NCBI GenBank assembly: GCA_963736975.1
Contig: CAVTQY010000001.1
Location: 2,728,001 to 2,792,000 of the forward strand
Direction of reading: 5' to 3'
DNA: 64,000 nt
Source: CAVTQY01 sp963736975
Lineage (GTDB): Bacteria; Pseudomonadota; Alphaproteobacteria; Acetobacterales; Acetobacteraceae
In this document: one piece after another, positions 1 to 9,404 of the stretch
Layout: each line of letters opens with the position of its first letter
Numbering within the stretch: the stretch's first letter is position 1
Position numbers and translations under genes: made by a program
Notes under the pieces: generated by a model
What the model was told of the DNA's origin: nothing
What the model saw: only the letters and a program-made list of their open reading frames with translations
Database searches by the model: none

Positions 1-647
1 CCAAGCCCGGTGCTGCCGGCAATGATCTCGGCGGCGATGAGTGTCGCATACACCACTCCGATCGCCAGCCGCGCCCCGGTGAAGATTTCCGGCAATGCCG
101 ATGGCAGCACCACATGGCGGAAGATCTGGAATTCGCTGGCGCCCAGCGTGCGCGCCACCTGCACACGCTGCACGGACGTGCTCTTCACGCCGTCCATCGC
201 CGCAACCGCCGAGACGGGTAGCGCGGTCAGAAACAGCAGCAGCACCTGCGAGAGCTCGCCGATGCCGAACCAGACGATCAGCAGCACCAGATAGGAAAGC
301 TGCGGCAAGGGGCGCAGAAACTCGATGAACGGGCTGAACGCCGCTTCGACCTTGCGATTATATCCCATGCCGAGACCAAGCAGCGTACCAGCGACAGCGC
401 CGGTGACAAAGCCGGCCAGCACCCGTTCCAGGCTGAGTCCGGCATGCGTCCAGAGCGAGCGCGACTTGTAGCCGTTCTGCAGCAGATCGAGCAGTGCCGA
501 AGCGACCAGACCGGGGCCCGGCAGGAAAATGTCGCGCACCAGATCGAGCTGCGTTGCGACAGTCCATGCCGTCGCGATCAGGCCCAGCGACAACAGCAAC
601 GGCCAATGCGCGCCGAGCCAGGAGCGCAGCGAGGGTATCCGGATCAC
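1..647 (-). CDS. ABC transporter permease, SsuC/TauC type (partial, C-terminus beyond window edge)
   Basis: Inner-membrane permease of a nitrate/sulfonate/taurine-class ABC importer. The protein runs off the left edge; about 215 residues are visible. The start is GTG, with its GTGA overlapping the TGA of the upstream permease by 4 nt, so the two are translationally coupled. Several hydrophobic segments are visible, and the cytoplasmic EAA-type loop reads VARTLGASEFQIFRHVVLPS, as in SsuC. It is clearly homologous to its neighbour at 644-1414, suggesting a heterodimeric permease made by duplication. The ATPase and binding protein are not in the window and may lie to the left. The substrate cannot be told from the sequence. 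Confidence 0.9.
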   Translation of the reverse strand, partial: MIRIPSLRSWLGAHWPLLLSLGLIATAWTVATQLDLVRDIFLPGPGLVASALLDLLQNGYKSRSLWTHAGLSLERVLAGFVTGAVAGTLLGLGMGYNRKVEAAFSPFIEFLRPLPQLSYLVLLIVWFGIGELSQVLLLFLTALPVSAVAAMDGVKSTSVQRVQVARTLGASEFQIFRHVVLPSALPEIFTGARLAIGVVYATLIAAEIIAGSTGL

Positions 648-1414
648 TCCACCCCGCGCCAGTGAATGACTGCCCCGTCGATGGCGCGGACCACCCGGTT
701 CAGCAGCATGCCGAGCAGCCCCAGCAGGATGATCGCCATCATGATCACGTCGTTGCGCAGGAAATGGCTGGCCGAGAACACCATCCAGCCGAGCCCGTCG
801 GTGGCTGCCATCAGCTCCGCCGCGACCACGGTGGAGAATGCCACAGCCAGTGCGATCCGCGCCCCGGTGAAGATCAGCGGCAGCGCCGAGGGCATGATGA
901 CGAAGCGGAACACCTGCCATTCATTGGCGCCCAGCGAGCGGGCGACCTGCAGCTTCTGCTGGTGCGCGGATCGCACGCCCGCCATGGCGCTGCTGGCGAC
1001 GATCGGAAACGCGCTGAGGAACAGCAAGGCTATCTTCGAGCCGTTTCCGGTGCCGAGCCACAGGATCAGCAGAATCAGGTAAGAGAGCGGCGGCAGCGGG
1101 CGCATGAACTGGATGATCGGATCGAGCGCCGAGCCCACCTTGGCCCGATAGCCCATCAGCAGACCGAGCGGGATGCCGAGCAAGCAGGCAAGCAGGAAAC
1201 CCGCACCGCAACGATAAAGGGTAGAGATGATATCCTCCGGAAGGGTCGTCCCGCGATAACCGTTGCGGAGGATATCGAGGAAGGTCGCCGCCACTGTGCT
1301 CGGTCCGGGCAGCAGGTCCGACGGCACGAGCCGAAGCTCGGCGATCAGCTCCCACGCCACGAACGCCGCGAAGACGGCCGCCACGCTCAACCAACGTTCC
1401 GGCGAGACCCGCAC
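644..1414 (-). CDS. ABC transporter permease, SsuC/TauC type
   Basis: 256-residue inner-membrane permease of the nitrate/sulfonate/taurine family (BPD_transp_1). About six hydrophobic helices are visible. The coupling loop VARSLGANEWQVFRFVIMP matches the EAA motif that docks the ATPase. The start is GTG at the right end of the gene. It is the first gene of a leftward unit and overlaps the next permease by 4 nt. Two homologous permeases in tandem suggest one heterodimeric channel. The imported compound could be a sulfonate, nitrate, pyrimidine precursor or similar; the permease sequence does not decide. Confidence 0.9.
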   Translation of the reverse strand: MRVSPERWLSVAAVFAAFVAWELIAELRLVPSDLLPGPSTVAATFLDILRNGYRGTTLPEDIISTLYRCGAGFLLACLLGIPLGLLMGYRAKVGSALDPIIQFMRPLPPLSYLILLILWLGTGNGSKIALLFLSAFPIVASSAMAGVRSAHQQKLQVARSLGANEWQVFRFVIMPSALPLIFTGARIALAVAFSTVVAAELMAATDGLGWMVFSASHFLRNDVIMMAIILLGLLGMLLNRVVRAIDGAVIHWRGVE

Positions 1415-1550
1415 GGTTGTCCCTGTTCACCGAAGGGCCTCCAGGGTACCGCGATCCCGCGAAACCGGTCAAAGGCGGAGAGCCGCCAGGGGTGAAACCG
1501 CATCGATGATTACCACTTGACACGGATAATTGGCTGGCCAAACGTGCAAC

Positions 1551-3964
1551 ATGTGCTCCGAGGCCGAGGTGCAGACACAAGCGGTCGTCAACGGCACAAC
1601 CGACCGGGCCGGTTCTATTCTGTCTGCCGACGCTCGCGCGATCCTGGAGAGCATCGCCGACGCTTTTTACGCGCTCGATACGTCCGGGCGGTTCATCTAT
1701 GTCAACCGGCGCGCGCTGACGTTCTGGGGCCTTTCCTGGGACGAAGTGATCGGCCGTACCATTTGGGACAAATTCCCGCAGATCATCGGAACCCCGATAG
1801 AAACTGGTTTGCGCCGCGCACGTGATGGTGAGTCCATCACCAGCGAGGAGGTCTCCCCGGTTGTCGGCCGCTGGGTATCGGTCAGCTTCTACCCCTCGGC
1901 GTTCGGTGTGTCTGTTTACTGGCGCGACATCACCGACCGAGTCGAAGCGGCCCAGCGCTTACGCGCGTCCGAGGAATATCTCCTGCTGGCGCAGGAAGCC
2001 GCGGGAATCGGCACCTGGGCATGGGACCTGCGCACCGGCCAGATACGCTGGTCCAGCGGCATGTTCCGGGTCCTGGGAGTCGATCCGGCAACGCCGCCGG
2101 AGCATCTCTACGAGGCCTGGATGCGGGTTCTGCATCCCGCCGACCGCGCCGACGTGGTCGATGCCGAGACCCGCCGGCTGAGGGCGCAGGTCGGCCCGTT
2201 CTCGCACGAATTCCGCGTCATTCGCCCCGATGGCGAAGAGCGCTGGATTCTCGCCCAGGGCGCCGTTTCGGGCGAGCAAGGCCGCCCGGCGCGCATGCTG
2301 GGCCTGAATATCGACATCACCGAGCGCAAACGCACCGAAGCGGCGCTGCAGGAAAGCCAGGAGCGGCTCCGCCACCTCAATGAACGGCTGGAACAGGAAG
2401 CCGAGCGGCGGGCCCGCCAGCTCGCCGAAAGCCGCGCGCGGCTGCAGACCTTCTTCGACATCTCGCTCGACTGGCTCAGCCTGTTCCGCGCCGAGGCAGA
2501 TGGCAGTTTCGTTTATGTCGATCTCAACCCTGCCTGTCAGCGGGCCTACGGTCTGATACGCGAGCAGGTGATCGGTCGCCGTGTCGACGACATATTGGGC
2601 GCCGAGCAGGCGGAGGTGCCGCTGGGGCATCTGCGCGCCTGCCTGCGTACCGGCCAGTCGCAACGCTATCAGGCGCGGCGGACGCTCGCCGGACGCACCC
2701 GCACGATCGACGTCGTGTTCGTGCCGGTTCCGGTCGAAACCGAGGATGGCGAGCGGCTTATCGTCAGCACTGCGCGTGACCTGACCGAGCAGGAAGAGCT
2801 GGAGGCACAGCTCCGCCAGGTGCAGAAGCTCGAACTCGCTCGGCCAGCTTACCGGCGGCATAGCGCACGATTTCAACAACCTACTTTCGGCCGTGCTGGG
2901 CTCGCTTGAACTGGCGATGCGGCGCATCAGCGATCCGCGAGCGCTGAAACTATTGGGAACTGCGGTGCAGGCAGCGGAGCGTGGGGCCAAACTTACCGCG
3001 CAGATGCTGGCCTTCTCGCGCAAGCAGGACCTGACCATGCGCCCGGTCGATGTCAACGAGGTGATCCGGCGCATGGAGGAGCTGCTCGAGCGGACGCTCG
3101 GCCCGGCAATCCACGTCATCCTCGCGCTTGACCCGACGCTCTGGCCGGCAATCGCTGACCCCGTTCAGCTCGAAGTGGTGCTATTGAATCTTGCGGTGAA
3201 CGCGCGCGATGCCATGCCATCCGGAGGCGAGCTCCGGCTGAGCACCCGCAACATCTCGATCGAACCGGCAGGCAACGATGAAGCGTCGCTGTCGCCGGGC
3301 GATTACATCGTGCTTTCCGTCGGTGATACCGGCGAGGGCATGTCGGCGGAGGTGCGCGCTCGCGCCTTCGAACCATTCTTCACCACCAAGGAGCCGGGGA
3401 AAGGCACCGGTCTCGGGCTACCCCAGGTTTTCGGCTTTGCCCGCCAGGCCGGCGGCACTGTTGCGCTGGAAAGCACGCTCGGACGGGGTACGATCGTTTC
3501 CGTTTACCTGCCGCGAAGCCTCTCGCAGCACATCGAGTCGATCGAGCAGCCGCTCCCGCCCGCAGTTTCGGTCGATAGCCTGCGCATCATGCTCGTGGAC
3601 GACGACGCCGCGGTACGCGAGCTGACAAGGGAGATGCTGATCGATCTGGGCCACGCAGTTGTTGCGGTGGAGAGCGGCCCCGCTGCGCTCTCGAGGCTCG
3701 CAACGGATCAAACGTTCGAACCTGTTGCTGGTGGATTTCGCAATGCCGAACATGAACGGCAGCCAATTAGCGACTGCCGCTCGGTGCCTGCACCCGAACC
3801 TGCCGATCCTGTTTATGACCGGATATGTCGATGCCGACGCCCTGCGGTCCTGGTCGGACCAGGGTTATCGCACGTTGAACAAACCGTTCCAATCCGAAGA
3901 CTTGGCCGCGGCGATCGGCGAAGTTCTGCGGATCGTCAGCCGCCCTTCACCCCACCCGCCGTAA
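1551..3964 (+). pseudogene. PAS-domain hybrid sensor histidine kinase, interrupted by two +1 frameshifts
   Basis: Three reading frames together encode one hybrid kinase of about 800 residues. They give three PAS modules (FYALDTSGRFIYVN first), a coiled linker, the phospho-acceptor box LTGGIAHDFNN (2848-2880), an HATPase domain with N box NLAVNARDAMPSGG, G box DTGEGM and GKGTGLGL, and a receiver domain (LVDDDAA, then LLLVDFAMPNMNG and the NKPF lysine). Frame changes occur at about 2835 and 3721. At each, removing one C after a GAA codon restores the family sequence (KLESLGQLTGG; TFELLLVDF). ATG 1551 is preferred over TTG 1530. It is either a pseudogene or a victim of sequencing errors. The last 29 nt overlap the convergent permease gene. 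Confidence 0.85.
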
Positions 3965-4790
3965 GCCCAGCCACGATTTCTTTCTGGATCAGCAGGGTCA
4001 GGAGCAGAACCGGCGCAGTCACCACCAGCGCCGCCGCCGCCAGCGGGCCCCAACTGATCTGCTCGAATGTCAGCATGTTATAGACCGCGATCGGTAAAGT
4101 CCGCGTCGTACGTCCGGCGAGTACGATGCCGAACAGGAAGTTGTTCCAGCTCATGATGAAGGCGAGGATCAGCGCCACGGTGACGCCGGGCCGCGACAAC
4201 GGCAGGGCGACGTGGCGGAACGCCTGCCAGATCGTCGCGCCGTCCACCAGCGCCGCCTCCTCGATTTCCCCGGGAAGCCCCTCGAAGAAACCGATCATGA
4301 TCCACACCACGATGGGCACTGTCAGCACGAGATGAGTAATGGCGATGCCGGTCAGCGTGTTGATCAACCCGATCCACTGAAACAGGATGAACAACGGCAC
4401 CAGGAACGACAGGCCCGGCGTCACCCGAGCGATCAGGATCAGCGCCGCCACCTTCATCGCCTTCGCCTTGGCAATGCCGTAACCCGCCGGCACGCCGACA
4501 AGGAGCGCCACAAAGGTCGCACTGCACGTCACGATCAGCGAATTCACCGTGTATTCCAGGAAATTATTCTCCTGGAAGACTTTGACGAAATTCGCCAAGG
4601 TCGGCGGGTGCGGCACGAACACCGGCGGGAACGCCATGTTGTCAACCTCGTTCTTCAACGACAGCGACAACATCCACAGGAACACGAACAGCGCCGGCGA
4701 GATCAACACCAAGATCGAGAACCACAGCCCCAGCGTCCCGCCCAGGCGGCGAATGCGGCCCTTCGTCGTGCGTCCCGGCCTCATTGCCAT
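3936..4790 (-). CDS. Carbohydrate ABC transporter permease, MalG type
   Basis: 284-residue inner-membrane permease of the CUT1 sugar importer family. It has an N-terminal helix, a periplasmic loop, then a five-helix core. The EAA loop reads EEAALVDGATIWQAFRHVALP, the hallmark contact with the ATPase. It overlaps the upstream MalF-type permease by 10 nt and is the last gene of the leftward operon binding protein - MalF - MalG. No ATPase gene is present, so the operon probably shares an MsmK/UgpC-type ATPase encoded elsewhere. Confidence 0.93.
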   Translation of the reverse strand: MAMRPGRTTKGRIRRLGGTLGLWFSILVLISPALFVFLWMLSLSLKNEVDNMAFPPVFVPHPPTLANFVKVFQENNFLEYTVNSLIVTCSATFVALLVGVPAGYGIAKAKAMKVAALILIARVTPGLSFLVPLFILFQWIGLINTLTGIAITHLVLTVPIVVWIMIGFFEGLPGEIEEAALVDGATIWQAFRHVALPLSRPGVTVALILAFIMSWNNFLFGIVLAGRTTRTLPIAVYNMLTFEQISWGPLAAAALVVTAPVLLLTLLIQKEIVAGLTAGGVKGG

Positions 4791-5692
4791 TGCGCCCGTT
4801 GCCGTAACATCAGCAGCACCAGACTGACCGCAACGATCAGCGCGAAGAAAACGATCGTCACGGCGGAGGCATAGCCGAGATGATAGTAGGCAAACGCCTC
4901 GTTATAAAGGAAGAGGTTGATCGTCGTGCTGGCGCTGCCCGGGCCGCCCTGGGTGATAACGTAGATCACGTCGAAGGATTTCAGTGCGTCGATGGTCCGG
5001 ATCACGGTTGCGACCACGATAAACGGCCAGAGCAGCGGGTAAGTGATGTGGCGGAACGTCTGCCAGGTATTCGCGCCGTCGATCAGCGCTGCCTCGTATG
5101 GATCGACTGGCAGCGAGGCTAGCCCGCCGAGCACGATCAGCATCACTAGCGGTGTCCATTGCCATGTCTCCACCATGGCGAGCGTCGGGATCACTGTGCT
5201 TTCCGAGAACACCCAGGTGAACGGCGGCAGACCAATCGAAGTCAGCAGGTAGTTCAGCACCCCGAGTTGCGGATGGAACATCATCGCAAACACCAGCGCC
5301 ACGGCGACTGGCGTAGCCATCATCGGCATGATGAAAACCGTGCGGGCGAGCCCGCGCAGCGGAAATCGGCGATGGAAACACAACGCCGCGTAGGTTCCGA
5401 TCACCACCGGCGCAGTGACGGCGATCAGGGTGAAATAGAGCGTGCGCAGCACCGCCCAGCCGAAATTCGGGTCGGCGAACAAGTGGCGGAAATTGGCCAG
5501 GCCCACGTAGTCGATCGCGCCGCTCGGCTGCCACTCATGGGCCGACATGAACAGCGTGAACAGCCACGGAAAGACGATCACCGCCACGACGACCGCCGCC
5601 GCCGGCACGGCGAACGCCCAGTAACGCCGTGCATAGCCCCGGCGCCCGCTGCCCGGCGCGATGGCGGCGGTCGCGGTCAGGCTGCCGGCCAC
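4781..5692 (-). CDS. Carbohydrate ABC transporter permease, MalF type
   Basis: Inner-membrane permease of about 303 residues (CUT1 family). The open frame extends far upstream to 6232, but that part is antisense-like sequence inside the binding-protein gene. GTG at 5692, 16 nt before the binding-protein stop, is the start that matches the family length. A first helix (YWAFAVPAAAVVVAVIVFPW) and the EAA loop EAALIDGANTWQTFRHITYP are clear. It pairs with the MalG-type permease that follows to form the sugar channel. Substrate unknown. Confidence 0.9.
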   Translation of the reverse strand: MAGSLTATAAIAPGSGRRGYARRYWAFAVPAAAVVVAVIVFPWLFTLFMSAHEWQPSGAIDYVGLANFRHLFADPNFGWAVLRTLYFTLIAVTAPVVIGTYAALCFHRRFPLRGLARTVFIMPMMATPVAVALVFAMMFHPQLGVLNYLLTSIGLPPFTWVFSESTVIPTLAMVETWQWTPLVMLIVLGGLASLPVDPYEAALIDGANTWQTFRHITYPLLWPFIVVATVIRTIDALKSFDVIYVITQGGPGSASTTINLFLYNEAFAYYHLGYASAVTIVFFALIVAVSLVLLMLRQRAQWQ

Positions 5693-7017
5693 GTCAGCTC
5701 TGGTTCGAACTTGTCGAGGACCGGCTGGAATTCCGCCGTGGCCTGGCGCAATTGCGCAGCGGGATCGGCACCGGTGATCATGTTGGTGAGCGCGATGCCG
5801 AACGTGTCGCGGAACTCCGTCACCGGCACGATCTCCGGCAGGCCCGGCCGTGCGATCTTCTGGCACTCTTCGGCGGCGGCGAACCACTCGGGGCCGAACG
5901 GGCTTTTCTGCACGATCGATTGGTCCTGATAGACCGAAAGCCGGCCCGGCGTGCCGGAACCGGTGCGCAGAATCTCCTCCGCGATCGGTTTGCCGGTGGC
6001 CCATTGGCAATACAGATAGGCGGCGCCATGGTTCTTCGAGGCCACGGGAATGCCCATCGCATCGGTGAAACTGGCTGAATGCTGCGCCTTCGGACCTTTC
6101 GGCAGCGGCGCGAAGCCGACCTTGCCGACGACCTTCGACTTCGTCGGATCGACCAGCGGGGCGGAGAACCCGATGCCGTCGAGCCACATCGCGGCGCGGC
6201 CCTGCGCGAAGGTCGTCTGGCATTCGTACCAATTGAAGCCGATGCTGCCGGGCGGTGCGGTCTCGCGCATAAAGTTCTGATAGAGCGTCGCCGCCCAGAT
6301 CGCTTCCGGCGTGTCGGTCAGCAGTTTATTGCCGTCCGGTGTGACGGTCGCCTGGTCCTCGCCCAAGAGGAAGCTCGTCCACACCGGGACATTAGCGTTC
6401 TTCAGGCCGCGTCCAACGAAGCCATAGACGCCCTTCGACGTAACGGTGAGTTTGCGCGCCGTGTCGAGCATCGCGTCCATCGTCTGCGGGAAAGCGAGGC
6501 CCTTGGCAGCGAAAATCTCTTTGTTCCAGTAAACCAACCAGAGATCCGGGTTGATCGGCAGTGAATCCATCCGTCCGTCCGGCTGCGTCGCCGCCTGCAC
6601 CGCGGCCGGGCTCATGTCGGCGAAATCATAATCGGGCGCGGTGAGCGTGGGGTTCGCCAGCAACGGCCGCATATCCAGGAGCCACTTGGCACGGCCGAAC
6701 AGCCGCTTGGACACGTGCAGCGACACCATGATCACGTCGAAGCTGGGCCGCCCCGCCGCGAGTTCCAGCGCCGCTTTCGGGCGCTGCTGCTGTTCGGGCA
6801 CCTGTTCCGAGCCTACGCTGATGCCGGTGAGCGCCTCGAACTCCTTCTGGTGCTTCTGCAGCACGTCGCTGCGCGGGTTCTTGGAGAGATTGACCTCGAT
6901 ATGCTGGCCCTTGAACTGCTTCCAATCGAAACCGGTGGCCGCGCCGGCACGCCGGACGATCGCCGGCGCTGCAAGCAGGGCCGCAGACGCTCCGAGCAGG
7001 CCGCGACGATAGATCAT
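5677..7017 (-). CDS. Extracellular solute-binding protein of carbohydrate ABC transporter (family 1)
   Basis: 446-residue periplasmic binding protein that delivers a sugar or polyol to the two permeases downstream. The N-terminus YRRGLLGASAALLAAPAIV has a twin-arginine-like pair followed by a hydrophobic stretch and an Ala-rich cleavage zone, so export may be by Tat or Sec. A strong ribosome site (AAGGGAGGA) lies just upstream of ATG 7017. Typical family features are the DVIMVSLH and AMWLDGIGF segments and the length. It heads a leftward operon that diverges from the GMC oxidoreductase operon; the 185-bp gap 7018-7202 should hold both promoters. Confidence 0.93.
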   Translation of the reverse strand: MIYRRGLLGASAALLAAPAIVRRAGAATGFDWKQFKGQHIEVNLSKNPRSDVLQKHQKEFEALTGISVGSEQVPEQQQRPKAALELAAGRPSFDVIMVSLHVSKRLFGRAKWLLDMRPLLANPTLTAPDYDFADMSPAAVQAATQPDGRMDSLPINPDLWLVYWNKEIFAAKGLAFPQTMDAMLDTARKLTVTSKGVYGFVGRGLKNANVPVWTSFLLGEDQATVTPDGNKLLTDTPEAIWAATLYQNFMRETAPPGSIGFNWYECQTTFAQGRAAMWLDGIGFSAPLVDPTKSKVVGKVGFAPLPKGPKAQHSASFTDAMGIPVASKNHGAAYLYCQWATGKPIAEEILRTGSGTPGRLSVYQDQSIVQKSPFGPEWFAAAEECQKIARPGLPEIVPVTEFRDTFGIALTNMITGADPAAQLRQATAEFQPVLDKFEPELTWPAA

Positions 7018-7202
7018 GGGTTTCGTCCTCCCTTCGAATCATTCTTGATGAAGATGAGCACTATATCTATGCTACGATCCCATCAATTGGCAACCGGACC
7101 CGCAAAGCCTTGCCTCGAGCCGTGGGCAGATTGCGCGGTAGCTTTTAACGCGCTGCGATCACGTTATCATAACCCGGCAGGTCAGGGGGGAAACGCCGTT
7201 CC

Positions 7203-8804
7203 ATGCAAACAGACTCGGAGTTCAACTTCATCATCGTGGGTGCTGGCTCGGCGGGCTGCGTGCTCGCCAACCGACTGTCCGCAGACCCGCAGAGCCGCGT
7301 GCTGCTGCTGGAGGCCGGCGGCAAGGACACCAATCCCTGGATCCACATCCCGGCCGGATTCTTCCGCAACATCTTCCACCCGAAGATCACGTGGCAGTGG
7401 CAGACCGAGCCGGTGCCGGCGCTGAACAACCGCAGCGTCCCCTGGCCCCGCGGCAAGGTGCTGGGCGGATCGAGTTCCATCAACGGGCTAATCTATATCC
7501 GCGGCCAAAAGCAAGATTTCGACCTCTGGCGCCAGTTGGGCTGCACCGGCTGGTCATATGACGACGTGCTGCCCTTTTTTATCAAATCCGAGGACCAGCA
7601 GCGCGGTGCCAACGAGTACCACGGAGCGGGCGGCCCGCTTGCGGTGTCCGACCTGCGCTCCAGGCACGAACTGAACGACGCCTTCGTCGCCGGCGCGGAG
7701 GAGCTGGGATATTCCTACAATCCCGATTTCAACGGCGCCGAGCAGGAGGGTGTGGGGCCGCTGCAGCTCACCGTGCGCGGCATGTGGCGATGCAGTGCCG
7801 CCCGCGGCTATCTGCGCCCTGCCATGCGCCGGCCCAATTTGAAAGTAGAGATAAAGGCGCTGGCGCATCGCGTGCTGTTCGAGGGCCGGCGAGCCGTCGG
7901 GGTAGAGTTTTCCCAACAAGGCGGGATCCGCCGCATCCGCGCACGGCGCGAGGTGATCCTGGCCGGTGGTTCGATCAACTCGCCGCAGCTTCTGCAACTG
8001 TCCGGCGTGGGCCCGGGCGAATTGCTGCAATCCCTGGGGATCGCGGTGGTGCATGACCTGCGTGGGGTCGGCGAGAATCTACAGGACCATATCGGCGGGC
8101 GGGTGCAGTACAAGGCGCGCAACCGCAACACCTATAACGAGGTGTCGCGGGTCTGGCATATGAAAGTCCAAGCCGGGGTGCAGTACGCGATTGCGCGCGG
8201 CGGTCCGTTGATGACCGGGGCAGGACCGATCGGTCTCTTTGTGCGTACCCGCCCCGAGCTGGACTCGCCCGATATCCAGTATCAGTTCCTTGCCGGCAGC
8301 CTGGACAAGGCGGGTGATCCTATGCACTCCTGGCCTGGCTGCAGCGGCGTGACCATACCGTGCCGGCCGGAGAGCCGGGGATGGCTGCGAATCCGTTCCT
8401 CCAACCCCATGGATCCCCCTGCGATCCAACCCAACTACCTGGCGACGCAAGGTGATCGCGACACGATCGTTGCCGGCATGCGCATTTTGCGCCGCGTGTT
8501 CCAGACGAAGGCGATGCAGAAGCTGGTCACCGAGGAATACATGCCGGGCCCGGACGTGCAGACCGACGAAGAATGGGTCGAGCATGTGCGGCGGACGGGT
8601 GGCACGACCTATCACCAGACCAGCACGTGCACGATGGGCACGCACCCGATGGCGGTGGTGGACCCCAGCCTGCGGGTTCACGGCGTCGAGCGGCTGCGTG
8701 TGGTCGATGCCTCGGTGATGCCTACGGTGATCTCCGGCAACACCAACGCGGCGACGATCATGATCGGCGAAAAGGGCGCGGAGATGATCCTGCGCGGGAG
8801 CTGA
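7203..8804 (+). CDS. GMC family FAD-dependent oxidoreductase (choline/alcohol dehydrogenase-like)
   Basis: 533-residue flavoprotein that oxidises an alcohol group on a sugar, polyol or choline-like substrate. The N-terminal FAD-binding motif is IIVGAGSAGCVLANRLS. The GMC signature is PRGKVLGGSSSINGLIYIRG at about residue 90. The C-terminal active-site segment TYHQTSTCTMG supplies the catalytic His, and SGNTNAATIMIGE the partner Asn. The cofactor is buried FAD; no signal peptide is seen, so the enzyme is probably cytoplasmic. It is the first gene of a rightward sugar-uptake operon, suggesting that the imported compound is oxidised here. The precise substrate is unknown. Confidence 0.93.
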   Translation: MQTDSEFNFIIVGAGSAGCVLANRLSADPQSRVLLLEAGGKDTNPWIHIPAGFFRNIFHPKITWQWQTEPVPALNNRSVPWPRGKVLGGSSSINGLIYIRGQKQDFDLWRQLGCTGWSYDDVLPFFIKSEDQQRGANEYHGAGGPLAVSDLRSRHELNDAFVAGAEELGYSYNPDFNGAEQEGVGPLQLTVRGMWRCSAARGYLRPAMRRPNLKVEIKALAHRVLFEGRRAVGVEFSQQGGIRRIRARREVILAGGSINSPQLLQLSGVGPGELLQSLGIAVVHDLRGVGENLQDHIGGRVQYKARNRNTYNEVSRVWHMKVQAGVQYAIARGGPLMTGAGPIGLFVRTRPELDSPDIQYQFLAGSLDKAGDPMHSWPGCSGVTIPCRPESRGWLRIRSSNPMDPPAIQPNYLATQGDRDTIVAGMRILRRVFQTKAMQKLVTEEYMPGPDVQTDEEWVEHVRRTGGTTYHQTSTCTMGTHPMAVVDPSLRVHGVERLRVVDASVMPTVISGNTNAATIMIGEKGAEMILRGS

Positions 8805-8927
8805 TGCGGCGGACCAATAAAGGCTCGATTTGTCGTGATGCGAAGCGGCTGGCGGCACGTGGCGACGTTGCAGTTGGCAAGCCGCTTCACGGTGAAGCGG
8901 CGGTATCGTGAAGGACGGTCAGAGATC

Positions 8928-9291
8928 ATGAAGCAGAACTCTACGGACGATCGGCTTCGCCAGCGCGCTTCTGCTCGCGGCGGCCCCGCTCGGCTTCGCT
9001 GCGACCGGCGGCGGGGCCGGCACTTACAACATCCCTCCGACCGGCACGGCCGGCGGCAACGCCATGACGACCGCCCCCAGCAGCGGCGGGAACAGCAGCG
9101 GGGCCAATTCCGCAGTTGCTGGGCTTTCGTCAACGACAGGGGCGACCGGGGCGGCGAATGGCGGGGTCGGCGGGACCAACGGCGGCGGGACCGGCACGAC
9201 CGGCGGCATGGCCGGCGGGATTGGCGGCTCGGCCGCCGGCAGCGGCGCCGGCGGTGCGGGCGCGGGCGGCGGGACCGGCGCGGCCAGATAG
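8928..9291 (+). pseudogene. Small glycine-rich secreted protein, frameshifted in the signal peptide
   Basis: ATG 8928 begins MKQNST, then the frame must move by +1 at about 8946 to reach TIGFASALLLAAAPLGFAA, a convincing signal peptide, followed by TGGGAGTYNIPPTG and a Gly/Thr/Ala-rich low-complexity tail to the stop at 9289-9291. Deleting one G in CTACGGACG joins the two parts into a roughly 120-residue exported protein. No start codon in the downstream frame serves instead except internal ATG 9064. It sits between the oxidoreductase and the binding protein of the same operon. No family is recognised. The frameshift could be real or a base-calling error. Confidence 0.5.
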
Positions 9292-9404
9292 CCGGCCGAT
9301 GCAAGCCCCGGCGTGACACGCCCTTGTCGGGTCGGGGCCGATCTCCTAATGCCCTCTGCTCGGCAATGAAGGCCCGCAGGGCGGAGTAAGGAGGGAACCA
9401 AGAG

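Noticed and set aside
494..1495. 333-codon plus-strand frame
   Set aside because: Antisense to two clear ABC permeases, with Gln/Arg/His-rich shadow composition.
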